A model generated the notes under the pieces. It ran no database searches. It saw only the letters and a list, made by a program, of their open reading frames with translations, and was not told the DNA's origin. Positions 35,440 through 47,100 of a stretch of DNA of 64,000 nucleotides are shown one piece after another. How positions within the stretch are numbered: position 1 is the first letter of the stretch; each line of letters begins with the position of its first letter. Source of the DNA: Aurelia coerulea (taxonomy: Eukaryota; Cnidaria; Scyphozoa; Semaeostomeae; Ulmaridae); NCBI GenBank assembly GCA_039566865.1, contig CM076948.1:18611001-18675000 (forward strand), read 5' to 3'. A program made the translations under genes and the position numbers.

Positions 35440-35859
35440 CACGTTTTTTTTATAAGAAACTGGTTTATAAGAAACTAGTACTACGATGACCAAAAATTTA
35501 AGAAACTCTAGTACTACGCTCAAGAACAGTTAAGAAACTCTAAAACCTTATTTCTGTATGTCTCTCTTATTCTATGTCTCTCTAACAAAGGTACATTTGT
35601 CTTTTCTTGATTTTTAACTGCAAAATTGGTAAATTTTTGCCTTGATGTGCATGTCTTCTTCTTGATGAAAATGTCAATGCAAAATGGAAGCCCTTTCTCG
35701 AGAAAACGGCTTAACTTCGAACAATACCGCAATTTTAGGCCCAACAAATTAAGAAACTAGTTAAGAAACTTTTACTACTAAAACACCGAAAATTTCATGC
35801 GAAATTAAGAAACTTTTAGTACTAAGTGCTGATCCAAGTTTCTTATAAAAAAAAACGTG
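35440..35859. mobile_element. Mariner-type MITE (CACGTTTTTTTTATAAG ends), copy 1
   Basis: TA on both sides (35438-35439, 35860-35861). The ends CACGTTTTTTTTATAAGAAA and its complement; the interior repeats TTAAGAAACTCTAGTACTAC. 420 bp. Three related copies lie at 45741, 46177 and 47217. Confidence 0.82.
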
Positions 35860-36333
35860 TACCGCAAGTTTTTTCCGTCATTACCTCAATACCGCACAAA
35901 ATTTACCCCCGATACCGCAATACCGCAAACCCCGAAGTACCCCTCTACAGATCTACATAGTGTTACATAGTACTGTCTTATGTTTCCCCATTACTGTTTG
36001 ACGCGAAGATATAATCTCTTGATACCCTGTGATTTCCAAGGAAAGGAGGCTCAGACATCAGACATGCACGTGTTCCTGTAACAACTACTTCCTGTTTTGA
36101 TGTTGAAAGTGAGGGTGAATTCCTTTTCTTCCTCCTACAAAGAAAGGGAAGATTTTATTGAAAGAAGGAAAGAAACTTGCGTCAATCAACCGTAAACTTA
36201 ATGGCATTTCAGATCAGTGTTTGGCCAGCACGTTGCATTTGATTTGACAGGAAGACACACAGTCCCAAGAAGAAACACCCACTTTCGTGCAGGCTCATTA
36301 CAGTTGGTTGGACTGCTTCGTAACTTTGTCAAG

Positions 36334-37666
36334 ATGGGGATGCGTTGGTTTTTCGTTCTAGCGATATCAGTCATCATTACAAGCACATTAGGAGCAGACG
36401 AAGAACAAGATATCTACACAAAAGCAGCATCATGTCCCCATCGTTTCCATATGGGATGCATGCTTGATGTGCTGGAGAAGACTTGCACAGGCCTACAACA
36501 AATTCAGGCATGCGCTGACCAAGGAAAATGTAAAAGTGTAGAAGAACTGGAAAGAATCACTGGGGCACTTGATCCTAAAAATTTTGAGGCCTTAAACAAA
36601 TGCTGCTGTACCAAAGCTTTTGCTGATGGTGGCTATGAAGACTGTAAAAATCCTGACCCAGTTTGCAAAAAGGCCATTGCAGATCATGTCGAACCAAATT
36701 TGAAGGAGAACTTGAAGCTGCTGAAGAAATGTCTCAAGAAAAGAAAGCAAGCTGTCTGCAAGGAGGCCCTTGGTGCTGCCAGTTGGGTATGGGGTTTTGT
36801 ATCGTTTGTTCCTAAGTTAGAGCTTAATAAAACATTGTTGCCTCGCACCTGATGTTTTGTTTGTCAAGAACATAACCGTAGTAGTGGCAGAAACCAGATC
36901 ACTCAAAAGATGGACAAACTAAGAAACTTTTACGACACTTGTACTAAAATACAGGTACTAAAATTGGCTACGTATTATAATAGGTAAGAAAATCATGCAA
37001 CAGAGTATCACAAGCAAAAATTGAATTTGGAAAAAGGCGACAAGGTATACTTTTGGCCCATTTTTTATGCGACATGGTATACTTTTGGCCCATTTTTCCT
37101 GTGTCAGGGTGCAGGGTGTGGAGAGGTTTTCCATACACCCCCCTCTTTTCCCTAGTCAAGTATCCCCCCCCCGGGTAATAAGCTAGACATTATATGCTCA
37201 GAAAACTGTATTCAGTTAAGGATTTCAGTATAAACTGCCATTAACAAAACTTCCAAAGATTAGTTACGTAGTGTATTACACTTATGTCTTATTTATTTTC
37301 TAGGTTTTAGAAGCAATTCAAAAAGCTAGAGGTGTTATGTGGCCAACGAAAGGTTGCAAAATACTTGCACCACCTGAACCAGCATCCAAATGTGGTTGGG
37401 ATGTGCAACCAAAGTCTCGTGCAATTGAGCGAGCAGACTTGTACTGTGATACAATCATTTGGCAATTTAAGGAAATGGGAGCAAGTGACCCTTTCATGGC
37501 ACAATGCCCAAATGCACCAAAAATGCCTGAGGGAAAAGCAGGAAAGGAAGAAGGCCAAGAAGAGCCCGAAGAGCCTGAAGAGCCTGAAGAGCCTGAAGAT
37601 GCAGAGGAGCCAGCAGCAAAGAAGCCAGCAACAAAAACAGGTTTTTATCCTCATGATGAAAGCTAG
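36334..37666 (+). CDS. Paralogue A: cysteine-rich ER-entering protein with acidic tail, 271 aa, ends HDES
   Basis: Exon 1 is 36334-36786 (donor GTATGG) and exon 2 is 37304-37666 (acceptor TTTTCTAG), both phase 0. The ATG at 36334 opens a clear signal peptide: MGMRWFFVLAISVIITSTLG, cleavage expected near A21. The mature part has 16 cysteines (34, 42, 51, 60, 66, 90-92, 104, 111, 133, 142, 169, 181, 199, 219), including a CCC triplet, and conserved blocks SCPHRFHMGC, GCKILAPPEPASKCGW and AIERADLYC. The last 45 residues are rich in Glu-Glu-Pro repeats and Lys, ending HDES. I do not recognise the family. By contents it is a disulfide-rich protein of the secretory pathway. Paralogue B starts 6.5 kb downstream in the same direction, and the exon boundary matches exactly, so the pair arose by tandem duplication. 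HDES resembles but does not match the K/HDEL signal, so A may be secreted. Confidence 0.85.
36968..37190. repeat. C-rich repeat in the intron of paralogue A
   Basis: Two copies of GGTATACTTTTGGCCCATTTTT in direct order, followed by a CACCCCCCTC and CCCCCCCCCGGG run like the ends of the MITEs elsewhere in the window. No second end was identified. Confidence 0.4.
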
Positions 37667-37953
37667 ACAATTTACCATGTTTGTTATTGTTTTTATTTAT
37701 TTAATGCATGGCTATGGTCAGGAAGATCCAAACCTCTAAAAGTTCTCCACTTTGCAGGGCAGGGCAAGGTCTGCAAACACATACTTATAGATTCTTAACC
37801 CTGCCCAAACTGTGCTTTTTCAGCTACTAAAAAAAGACCATGGGGTATTTAATCTCCTCAGTAAATCCAAACTGAGCAGAGTTAACCCTATCTTATTTTT
37901 CTCTTAACCTACAATATAGATAACAATGCACCTACTCCTATTTGTCTCTTGAC

Positions 37954-38254
37954 CAGGACCGTCGAGAGGGGGGGGGGTAGCCAGGGTAGTTACCAGGGGG
38001 CCCGGGGCATCTGGGGCCCGCAAGAAATAAGTTATGTATTTTTTCTTTGTTGTAGTTTTCTTTCAGGAACGTTTTCAGGCCCGTGGGCCCACTGAGACTG
38101 TAAATAAACCTAAAAGCAGCGTTTTGCCAATGCATAGGAGGGCGTGGCCCAAGGATAAAAGGGCGTGGTCCAAAAAATTTTCCGTTGCCTTTGGCGCCGG
38201 GGGCCCCCACTCCTGCCCTAGCCCTGGGGCCCGACCACTCTCTCGACGGCCCTG
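37954..38254. mobile_element. hAT-type MITE, 301 bp
   Basis: The ends are CAGGACCGTCGAGAG and CTCTCGACGGCCCTG, inverted with few mismatches. Flanks are CTCTTGAC (37946-37953) and TTTTTGAC (38255-38262), an aged 8-bp duplication. It lies 290 bp downstream of paralogue A. Confidence 0.75.
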
Positions 38255-38726
38255 TTTTTGACAACTGCCAACTGGCGATTCAAATATAACAATGACAATT
38301 AATAAATCACATGATTCATTCCCATGCAACCAAAAACAAAGGAAAATTGGCAACTTACCTTCTTAACAAGAAACATTCTCTTTAATTAACTGCTCAACCG
38401 ATTTTCTCCAAATTTGTTTCAAATAGTAGGAAACATGCCATAGATAAAAGAATATGTACTTTTCAAAATTTTGTAGTTTTCTATTTTTAGCAAAATTAGC
38501 TTTAAATTACCTTTTTGTTTCATGCCTTAAGTTTATTTTCTTCACATTTTTTTGCAAGTCTTTGCTTTTTATCTAGTAAACATGGACTCAAAATGAATCA
38601 AATTAATAAGATGAAGCAAAGCAAAACATTATATTTTCACTTCTTTATTAGATCAATGATGTTATAATGTGAATGACATCATAGATGTTAAATTTTGCTG
38701 ATATCAGCCAATATGAAAAATATATA

Positions 38727-39460
38727 CAGGGTGTCCCAAAAACATGTGCGCTGTTTGAATGGCTGCTGCAGCCATAAATCCAATTTTTCCATAAGATATA
38801 GAAGAGACTTCAAATTAAAGTACTTTGACACCAAGTTTGAATATATCTGATTGCTTATTTATGGGAGCAAGAAAGTCAAAATCATGGCTGTCTCAAAACC
38901 AGAGGACTCATTCTTCTCCATTATGTTAAAATCAAAGAAATCAATTGAATAGCCCGGTTCTCTGATGTTCACAAGCGAGACAGATAGTCATGAATTGATT
39001 TTGTTGATAACCAAGAATATTGAACATGGCTTGCTAGAAATGTTGATGTGGATCACAAGTGGTGCAGGCCATGACATGCGTCCATCAGTTATTTTGCTTC
39101 TCATAAAGTGATAAAGTCGTTTTAAACCAAGAATATTGCGTTCAGCAGGCTGCCTAGTCAATATCCCTGAGTTATTATGTGGTCATTAATTACTCCCAAA
39201 TGTGTTTCCTGACATAACTCCAAAGTTTAAGTCCATTTGATGCTACAATTCAAAGTACGGAAATGAAATCCTCTGGTTTTGAAACAACCACACTGCTTTT
39301 GACTTTTATTCTCAATAAATCAGCAACCACTTATCAGTTTTGCTCAAACTTGGTGCCAAACTCTAAGTTGAAATCTTGTCTATTCAAAATTGGGTCCAGT
39401 TGGATTTATGGCTCCTCCACAGTAGCCATTCAAACAGCGTGCATGTTTTTTGGGACACCC
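38727..39460. mobile_element. Mariner-type MITE with CAGGGTGTCC ends
   Basis: The left end CAGGGTGTCCCAAAAACATG follows TATATA; the right end is its complement (CATGTTTTTTGGGACACCC). The subterminal CGCTGTTTGAATGGCT occurs inverted on the right. The interior is noncoding, and a partial relative is at 42488-42920. Confidence 0.75.
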
Positions 39461-39794
39461 AAATGAAAGTACTCATCAAAAGCAATCAAATGGTGCATGT
39501 TTGAGATTAATCAGACAAACGATGTACAAAAACGACAGATGTTTTAAACTTGGTTTTACCACTCTCCAAATATGGCCAAGGTGAAACACTCAACAAATAT
39601 TTCCGAGTGTAATTATTTTATGTGCCAGTGTGCACCAAAGAATAATTAATATCCATTGTTTAAGGTAACTCTGCTTTCTGCTCCAGTGAACAGTGAGATG
39701 CCATTTCGCAAAACCACTCTCCCCAGACAGAAGTTAATTTCTGCAATATCATCCCCATCCGTCCTATCAAAAAGAAGTAAATGGATGTTGTTCA

Positions 39795-40490
39795 GTTTCA
39801 GTTCAGTTTCATTGATCATCAATCTATACTACATACAATTCTACACAATTACATTACAAAATAAATACAATACTAAATTAATAACATCAAATACAAAACT
39901 ACAATATAAGCAAAAGGAAAGGATATTACATGATTGTATATAGTATAGATCGATTAAGGAGGAGCTCTCTAAGTAGGTAAACTAATCGAGAGAGAGCCCC
40001 CCCCCCATAAAAACAAAGAAACTAAAAAAAATATTAAGATAAAAAACTATGAACCAGATGTACCCCGAGGAAATGACAAACCTTGATGCGGAGGAAGAGA
40101 GACAGACAGACTAGACATAGGAGTCGATATAATAAGCTTTCAATTTAGACCGAAAGAGCGAAATAGAGCCAGCAACGCCTATGAAAAGTGGAAGAGTATT
40201 CCATAATTTAGAGCCACAATATTGGACTGTTTGGAGTCCATAAAGGGAGGTCCTTTTTAAAGAAAGAAACAGATCACCTCTGGTAGACTGACGAGTTCCA
40301 ATCCTGTGAACAGAAGAATTTGGAGTAAAGTAGTTATAAAAGCAGACAGGTGAGAGCTTGTGTATAGCTTTATAGGCAAATGTTGATATATTTAAATGAA
40401 GCATGTCCTGAAGCTTGATTATCTTTAATGTGTGAAACAAAGGTGCAGATGGAGCAGTAAATGGTTGGAATATTTTTTTTACATTCATAA
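39795..40490 (-). pseudogene. LINE 3' fragment (ORF2 C-terminal tail), - strand
   Basis: The frame 40488-40111 reads LKIIKLQDMLHLNISTFAYK, then FTPNSSVHRIGTRQSTRGDL and YCGSKLWNTLPLFIG, the tail block (GxKLWNxLP) of LINE ORF2 proteins, ending at a stop. An A/T-rich 3'-UTR follows to about 39800. 5'-truncated. Confidence 0.75.
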
Positions 40491-40499
40491 AATGCTACA

Positions 40500-42447
40500 T
40501 TACATGTTACCTACTATACTTTCTAATTACTATACTACAATACAACACTACAGGTACATACCACAGGCAGCAAAAGACAATGATTACGCCCGTGGCCATT
40601 AACATAAAGACATGCAAATAAATAAGATTAAGTAAAACAACTACAAAAAGCTACGCATACAATACAATTAATTGCTGACAAATACTGGGAACTGTTTCAC
40701 ATTTGATGTAAGGCCAGCATAGGCGCACGATACCGAATGATAGGAACCCCGGACGACAGAACAGGGCTACTGGTTTTCAATGTAATCCTTTTGAAATACT
40801 CCGATTTTGTGTGGATGAACTTTGGTTCATACATCGTTTACCGAACATCAAGTGTGAAACAGACATAACAAACGGGGAGCAAATAAAACACTTTGTGGCT
40901 GTGTGACGTACATTACAAATTTGAGTTCAGCCAAACCGACCAGTTTTGTGGATAAAATTTAAGGTCATTTCTAGTATATTCTTATTTACGTCATCAGAAA
41001 GGTCTTTATCACCATACAATAAATATTGTACTAGAACGTTGTTTGGAAGGCTGTTGATGTGAACAAATGGTTGTAATAATTCCGAAACTCCCGCGAGAAG
41101 ATCTCGTCGGTGGATGCCGAATGAAGGGCAAAGCAACAAAAAGTGTTCTGTATCTGTAAGTGGTTGGAATTTTATACATCTTAGGATTTTCTTCTGCAAA
41201 AGGAACAACTGATTTAAGTAAGTGTCATAGGTAAGACCCCATACTATAATACCATAATTGAGAAAAGACGAGAAGAGTGAATTATAGAGACAGATCAGGG
41301 TCTGTAGAGGAACATAGTGTCTGACTTTAAAGAAGATTCCAGTAGTCCTAGAAAGTTTTTTACAGGATTTTACTTTGCTAAGTTCCTTATTAACTTTTTA
41401 GGTTAGCCTTGTCAGGTCATTCGCTTCAAAATAAATATTGGTATCATCAGCAAATAAAAAGAAAGTCAATATTTTAGATGAGTTTGGTAAGTCATTAATG
41501 TAGATTAGGAACAGCAAAGGACCTAGTACAGACCCCTGTGGAACACCACATGTTATGTCACATGTAGATGATGAGATACCATTAACTGAAGCAAACTGCT
41601 TACGATCGCTAAGGTAAGACTTAAACCAACTCAAAGAGCCACTGCTGACATAAGTGCTTTGCGCGCCTAGAAAATCAAAAGGAGGTAAATAGCAATGGCG
41701 AGGATTATTTGTACCGAATCTCAAATGCATTGAACTGAACAATGTTTTGTTTGCGCTTATTATCGTTTATTGATTTGTATTTACTTCATTGCTGAAACAC
41801 GAGCTGAACATTCACACATATTAACCACAATTCTATAGGCCCTTTCTTTACTTATAGCGTCTGTTTTATTATGTTAATTTGAAATACAGTCCTCTGGAGG
41901 GCAAAATGGCTTCATCATTTTCTTTCGTAATCTAAACTTCGTATTTGAACGGTTCGATATGGCAAACTAAACCGTACAACAACAAGAACGACAGGAAATA
42001 ATCCACATATTTACGGATCACCCATCATGACCGTCCAAGAAGAAAGCGATGAAGATAATGATGGAGGAGGCAACAGTGGAATTGAGGTAGGCTTCTTTCC
42101 ACATCCGCGATAATGTTGAAATGCTAGGCCAAAAAACACTTTCAGACACCCAGAAAGTCGAAGAAGCAATGCATTGTGGGATTCGCACAGGCGCAAAGCA
42201 CTTATGTCAGCAGTGGCTCTTTAAGGCAGTGTCTCTGATACCATAGTGTTCCAGCTTTTTCAAGAGAATTATCATGATTGACAGTATCGAAGGCCTTTTG
42301 TAGATCAATAAATATACCACAACCAACTCTATTATCATCAAGTGATGATTTTATACTCTCAGTTAAACTGACTAGCGCATGATCAGTTGAGTGACCATTA
42401 CGAAACCCAAACTGCATGTTAAACAGCAACTCACATATATCAAGCAA
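40500..42447 (-). pseudogene. Dead LINE with RT core and zinc-knuckle tail, interrupted by a MITE
   Basis: On the - strand from 42447: LLFNMQFGFRNGHSTDHALV, FIDLQKAFDTVNHD, then an insertion (41631-42228), then SWFKSYLSDRKQFASVNG, TCGVPQGSVLGPLLFLIYIN and FLFADDTNIYFEAND (41742-41398), and the tail DTEHFLLLCPSFGIHRRDLL (41208-40927). A 3'-UTR at 40530-40640 matches other copies. Catalytic FADD is present, but the N-terminus, the frame and the continuity are lost. Same family as 19824-20540. Confidence 0.82.
41631..42228. mobile_element. Inverted-repeat insertion inside the LINE RT domain
   Basis: The ends AAAGAGCCACTGCTGACATA and its complement (TATGTCAGCAGTGGCTCTTT) are inverted over about 32 bp. 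Excising it restores continuity between RT blocks ...GIRDTAL and SWFKSYLS of the host LINE, which fixes the insertion point. At 42027-42086 there is a possible first exon on the + strand (ATG, acidic MTVQEESDEDNDGGGNSGIE, donor GTAGGC); it may be a remnant of the transposase or of a captured gene. Confidence 0.65.
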
Positions 42448-42487
42448 TTTATAAAGGTCAGTCTAGTTTGGGCAATCAAAAGATGTA

Positions 42488-42925
42488 CAGGGTGTCCCAA
42501 AAATATTTGCCCTGTTTGAGTGGCTTCTGCGGGGCAGTCATAAATTTTCTTTTCTGTTTTTAAGATTCGTGACAGAAGAGACTTCACATTTTGGCTTTAC
42601 ACACCGAGTTTGAGTAAATTTGATCATTAGTTGCTGATTTATGAAGCAAGAAAGCCAACATCATTGGCTGCCTCAAAACCAGAGGATTTGTTATTCTCCA
42701 ACCTCGTACCCAGGGCGTTTTGTCATATTGGGACAAAATGACAAAAGGCCCTGGGGACGAGGTTGATTATTCTCCATTGCATTAAAATCAACGAAGTTGA
42801 TTGAACAAACAAACATATGTCCTAGCCCTGTTTTATGATGTTCATAAGTGAGACAGATAGTCATACATTGAATTTTGTGATAACCAAGAATATTGAACAT
42901 ATCTAGGGTTGCTAGGAATGGTAAT
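42488..42925. mobile_element. Partial mariner-type MITE with a small foldback insertion
   Basis: It starts CAGGGTGTCCCAAAAATATT after TA and follows the 38727 copy (ACCAGAGGA, GAGACAGATAGTCAT, AACCAAGAATATTGAACAT). The right end is lost. At about 42701-42763 a mini palindrome (AACCTCGTACCCAGGG against CCCTGGGGACGAGGTT) is inserted, flanked by TTATTCTCCA on both sides. Confidence 0.65.
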
Positions 42926-42930
42926 GTGCA

Positions 42931-43545
42931 CAGTGACGTCGTGGGAACATAATCTTGGGGGGGGGGGCGAAGGGCCGAATTTTCTGATAAAGAGACATTT
43001 TTCCGACAACAATTAAGCAGAAATATAAGGTGTAAAAAGTGGCAAAATGTCTCAAAACTTTCGTCATATAGCTAAAAGTTCCACATTAGCGAAGAATTTT
43101 TCAAAAGGACTGAGCAGACCTGTTGTAGCCTGCGTGCACCCCCTACTGTTTCCGCTGAGAAGGAAATTTCCGTTGAATTAAATTCATTTTTGACGTCAGA
43201 AAATGAATTCAATTCAAGGGAAATTTCTTTCTCAGCGGAAACAGTAGGGGATGCACGCAGGCTAAACTGTTGAGACAAGACTCTTGTTGGAGGTAAGGCT
43301 GTTGTCGAGACCTGATTCGTGTTGGAGGTGAGGCTGAAGCTAGATGCGCTCGGAGGGAGGAAAAATGGGGGTCCGGGTCCACTTATGAAATTTTTTGAAA
43401 CCACGCCCTTTAGATAGTTGGAAAACGCCCCTACTTTGAAGAATTTGCTATTTGGTTTTCGTGGGAAATTTTGAAAATAGGACCTCAAAATCACTTAGAA
43501 ATAGATCGTTTTCAAATCTTACATAACACGATAGCTTGATAACTT
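42931..43545. mobile_element. Truncated hAT-type element, related to 26395-27491 in inverted orientation
   Basis: It begins CAGTGACGTCGTGGGAACAT and matches the complement of the right half of the 26395 element over about 450 bp (shared: GGCAAAATGTCTC, GTGTTGGAGGTGAGGCTGAA, ACCACGCCCTTTAGA). The far terminus is missing. Confidence 0.72.
43126..43264. mobile_element. 139-bp palindromic MITE nested in the hAT fragment
   Basis: Nearly the whole element is one hairpin: TAGCCTGCGTGCACCCCCTA and its complement at the ends, with TTTCCGCTGAGAAGGAAATT inside. CTGTTG flanks both sides. The related 26395 element lacks it, which shows the empty site. The end motif is shared with 9031-9873. Confidence 0.75.
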
Positions 43546-44095
43546 TCTGAAAAATGTCTGGCAGATCGCAGATCCGTGGCCAGCTAACTGTAAATCATTT
43601 ACCCCCACTGTTTCATCATAATACCTTACAGTTGACGTACAAGTTTAGTAGCTGTACGTTGGAAACCATTGTTCTCTTTTGGGCTGGTTTTTCACCAGGC
43701 GATAAATTTGATCCTTTTTCCCTTTACATTTCATCTATATTTGAATGGTAACTCTTCGGTATAGATGCTGGTTTATACACTCTAAACGCGGACTTATCTT
43801 GACGAAATACATACTTTAATCGCGGCAAATTTTGTTGAGAACATTCTCTTTCCCGTGTCAAATAGAACTTCTCAAGTCATGGTACCCTTATCGCTTACAA
43901 GTCATTTCCCGATATTTTTAATTTTGCGGATGTGATTTGGAGAGAAGGAAACCGGAGAAAAAACCGCTCCTGAACAACTACCCAATCTTGTGCTGGTCTG
44001 CTAAGTCATTTCACTCGTTACAAATTCTATTTTAGCAACTTTGATTTGAAATAACTGCAGTGCTAACAGGTACCTCCCCCCCCCCCCCCCGGTAA
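43546..44095. other. Region upstream of paralogue B
   Basis: No gene seen. A C-run followed by GGTAAAG at 44077-44095 resembles the end of a MITE of the type found at 34010 or 48229. If so, the promoter or first exon of paralogue B has been displaced or disrupted. Confidence 0.3.
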
Positions 44096-44158
44096 AGGCC
44101 TGAAGACAAAAAACCACCTTCAGCTCATTTCAATAAGGAAAGGAACTTACGGAAAGAC

Positions 44159-47100
44159 TTGCTCGCGACAATTTTGGCATTTTTCCTTACAGAACCAGCT
44201 GCCACTGCAACTGAGGAAACTGGAGAAGACATTTACAGCAAGGCGTCAAAATGCCCCCATCGTTCACACATGGGATGTCTTATGGAGTTAGTTGAGAAGT
44301 CTTGTGAAGCAACACGGGAACTTTTTACTTGCGTAAATGAAAGCCAGTGTGCAAAAGAAGAGGTGACACGTTTCCTTGCTCATTTCCCCGACAAAGAAAA
44401 CAAAAACACATTTTATAAGTGCTGTTGCAAGAAAGCTTTTCAATGCAAACAACCTGATAAAGAGTGTTTTGATACAGTGCATGAGATGGCTCCAAAAGAT
44501 CCTGTTGGATTGAGAAAACACATGAAGGCGTACAAGAAAAAACCAACGAAGAAGAATGCTAAGAAAGCCATACAAGCTATTAGAGTGGTAGGTATTCTGT
44601 TACGATTTGAGAATTATGCCGGGTGAGCTTTTTTGTTGTTGACTACTCTCCAAATATGGTATTACTGTGGTCACATGATCAGAGGTAGAACAATGAAATG
44701 TTAAGAATTTAATTGCCTATGAAATTTGAGTAAAAGTCACCAAAACTGGTGGTTTTATCTCTTGTCGTTTTAGCGTAACGCAGCAAAAACTGGTAGGGGG
44801 GGGGCGAAAAACGCCCTCCCCCCAGTACGAATAGGGTTAATACAATTTGACAGGGTCGTGATGATCTACAAAATAATGAATGGTCTCTGCCCGGACAACT
44901 TAAGAGGGAGACTTGTTACCAGATCTCAATTATCTAACTATCCAACAAGAAATCAGTTAGATCTGGACACCCCAAGGCAGAACCTAGAATTCTCCAAACG
45001 CAGTTTTTTCTATTCTGGTGCAAAGACGTGGAATAATATCCCATTCGAAATCAAAATGAGTTCCACAATTAGCATATTCAAAAGGAAACTGAAGGAATTC
45101 CTAAACAATTAGCAATTTGTAAAATTTTATTTGTAAATACCGGGTGAGCCAGAAGAAAGTTCCCACTTTCAGCAGGTCAGGATAAATCATACACTGGGCC
45201 AATTTTAGTTATTTTTGATTTAATCTTTTGTCAATACCCTATATTATTCTGGGTTATTTTTTGTAGATTTTTCGGATGCCAATTTATCGATGTATTAACG
45301 ATTTCCTGAAATTGTTTGGCCTGTAGACTGCCAAAAAAGACTGTAGACTGTTTGGCCTACCAATTTATCGATATATTAACGATTTCCTGAAATTGTTTGG
45401 CCTGTAGACTGCCAAAAAAGACTGTAGACTGTTTGGCCTACCAATTTATCGATGTATTAACGATTTCCTGAAATTGTTTGGCCTGTAGACTGCCAAAAAA
45501 GACTGTAGACTGTTTGGCCTGTAGACTGCTAATTATTCTTTCGTCAATTTTCGGCTGAAAATAATCATTCATTATTATCTGCACTGCAGCAGAAAGTTAA
45601 GAAATTTTCCAATGGAGAAACGACTTTGTCAGTTGCCCTTCACCCAGCTTTTTATTCGTTTCTTCCACAGCAAAATTAGTTGTGCCCCTCAGCTTCTCGC
45701 TGCCCAATTTAGAGAAGCATCGTTTTCAAAAGTTGCTTCCCCTTTTTTTTGAGAAACTTGGATCAGCACATAGTACCAGAAGTTTCTTAATTTCGCATGA
45801 AAATTTCGGTGTTTTAGTGGTAAAAGTTTCCTGATTAGTTTCTTTTTTTGGGGTCTAAAATTGTGTTATGGTTCGAAGTTGAGCCTTCTTTTCGACCAAA
45901 TGCTGTCTTTTTTGCATTGATATTTTCACCACTAATAAGCCATATGAACATAAAGGCAAAAAGTTGCTAATTTTGGCAGTCAAAACTTTATATTTACACA
46001 CGCAATACTGCGCGAACCGTAATCTACCGACTCGTATTCTATAAAAAGAATTTTAGAGTTTCTTAATTGTTCTTGAACGTAGTGCTAGAGTTTCTTAAAA
46101 TTTTAGTCACTGTAGTACCTAGTTTGTCATAAACCAGTTTCTTATAAAGAGGCGTGTACTGGCCAATGTTGGCCTACACGTTTTTTTTATAAGAAACTGG
46201 TTTATAAGAAACTAGTACTACGATGACCAAAAATTCAAGAAACTCTAGTACTACGCTCAAGAACAGTTAAGAAGCTCTAAAACTTTATGTCTGTATGTCT
46301 CTCTTATTCTATGTCTCTCTAACAAAGGTACATTCGTCTTTTCTTGACTTTTAACTGCAAAATTTTTGCCTTGATGTGCATGACTTCTTTTTGATGACAA
46401 TGTCAATGCAAAATGGAAGCCCTTTTTCGAGAAGAAGGCTCAAATTCGAACAATACCGCAATTCTAGGCCCAAACAAATAAGAAACTAATTAAGAAACTT
46501 TTACTACCAAAACACCGAAATTTTCATGCGAAATTAAGAAACTTTTAGTACTAAGTGCTGATCCAAGTTTCTTATAAAAGAAAAAACGTGTATTTGATAT
46601 TTGCAGCTCTGAGGCCAACAGGAATATCAAAACAGAAAGTGAACTCGAGTATAAATGAGAGCAAATAACGCATCAATAAAGCAAAATGTTCTTGAAATGC
46701 TTAACGGAAGAACTGCACTTGCTAGGCGCCTTGAATGGAAGGCCTGCATGCGTCAGGAATAGTTATAATGACGCGCGGCTAGCAGGTCTTCGCGTCACAA
46801 AGTCCTAAATCTACACGCTTGCTTGAAATATGTTTTCAATTCCCAACATGCATTAATTTACAGTAGCTATCAAGAATAATTTCAAAGAAATAATAAAACA
46901 ACGGAGAGTCTTTGTATTAATAAAAATGACATTAAACTTGCGCAATCATTGAACGACCGCTCGTGCGACAGATTGTACGTAATCCATTTCCAAATTCCCT
47001 AGTCATTTCAAAGAGCACTCCCTTTGTTCTGCCAAGCTCAATCTGTAGGAAATTTGATCACTGTTTTTCGATCTTTTTGGGCAGTCTGCAGGCCAAAAAA

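Larger units (their letters stand above)
33066..35945. mobile_element. TA-flanked inverted-repeat element that hosts several nested insertions
   Basis: The left end is GAGGGGTACTTCGGGG after TA (33064-33065); the right end CCCCGAAGTACCCCTC is followed by TA. Just inside both ends are TACCGCAATACCGC repeats. Inside lie a dead LINE (about 33480-35170), which itself contains two hAT MITEs, and a mariner MITE at 35440. Removing these leaves a short MITE-like element of a few hundred bases. Confidence 0.65.

Noticed and set aside
37307..37739. Overlapping frames in other registers across exon 2 of paralogue A
   Set aside because: Shadows of the Glu/Pro-rich repeat; only the frame joined to exon 1 conserves the cysteines shared with paralogue B.
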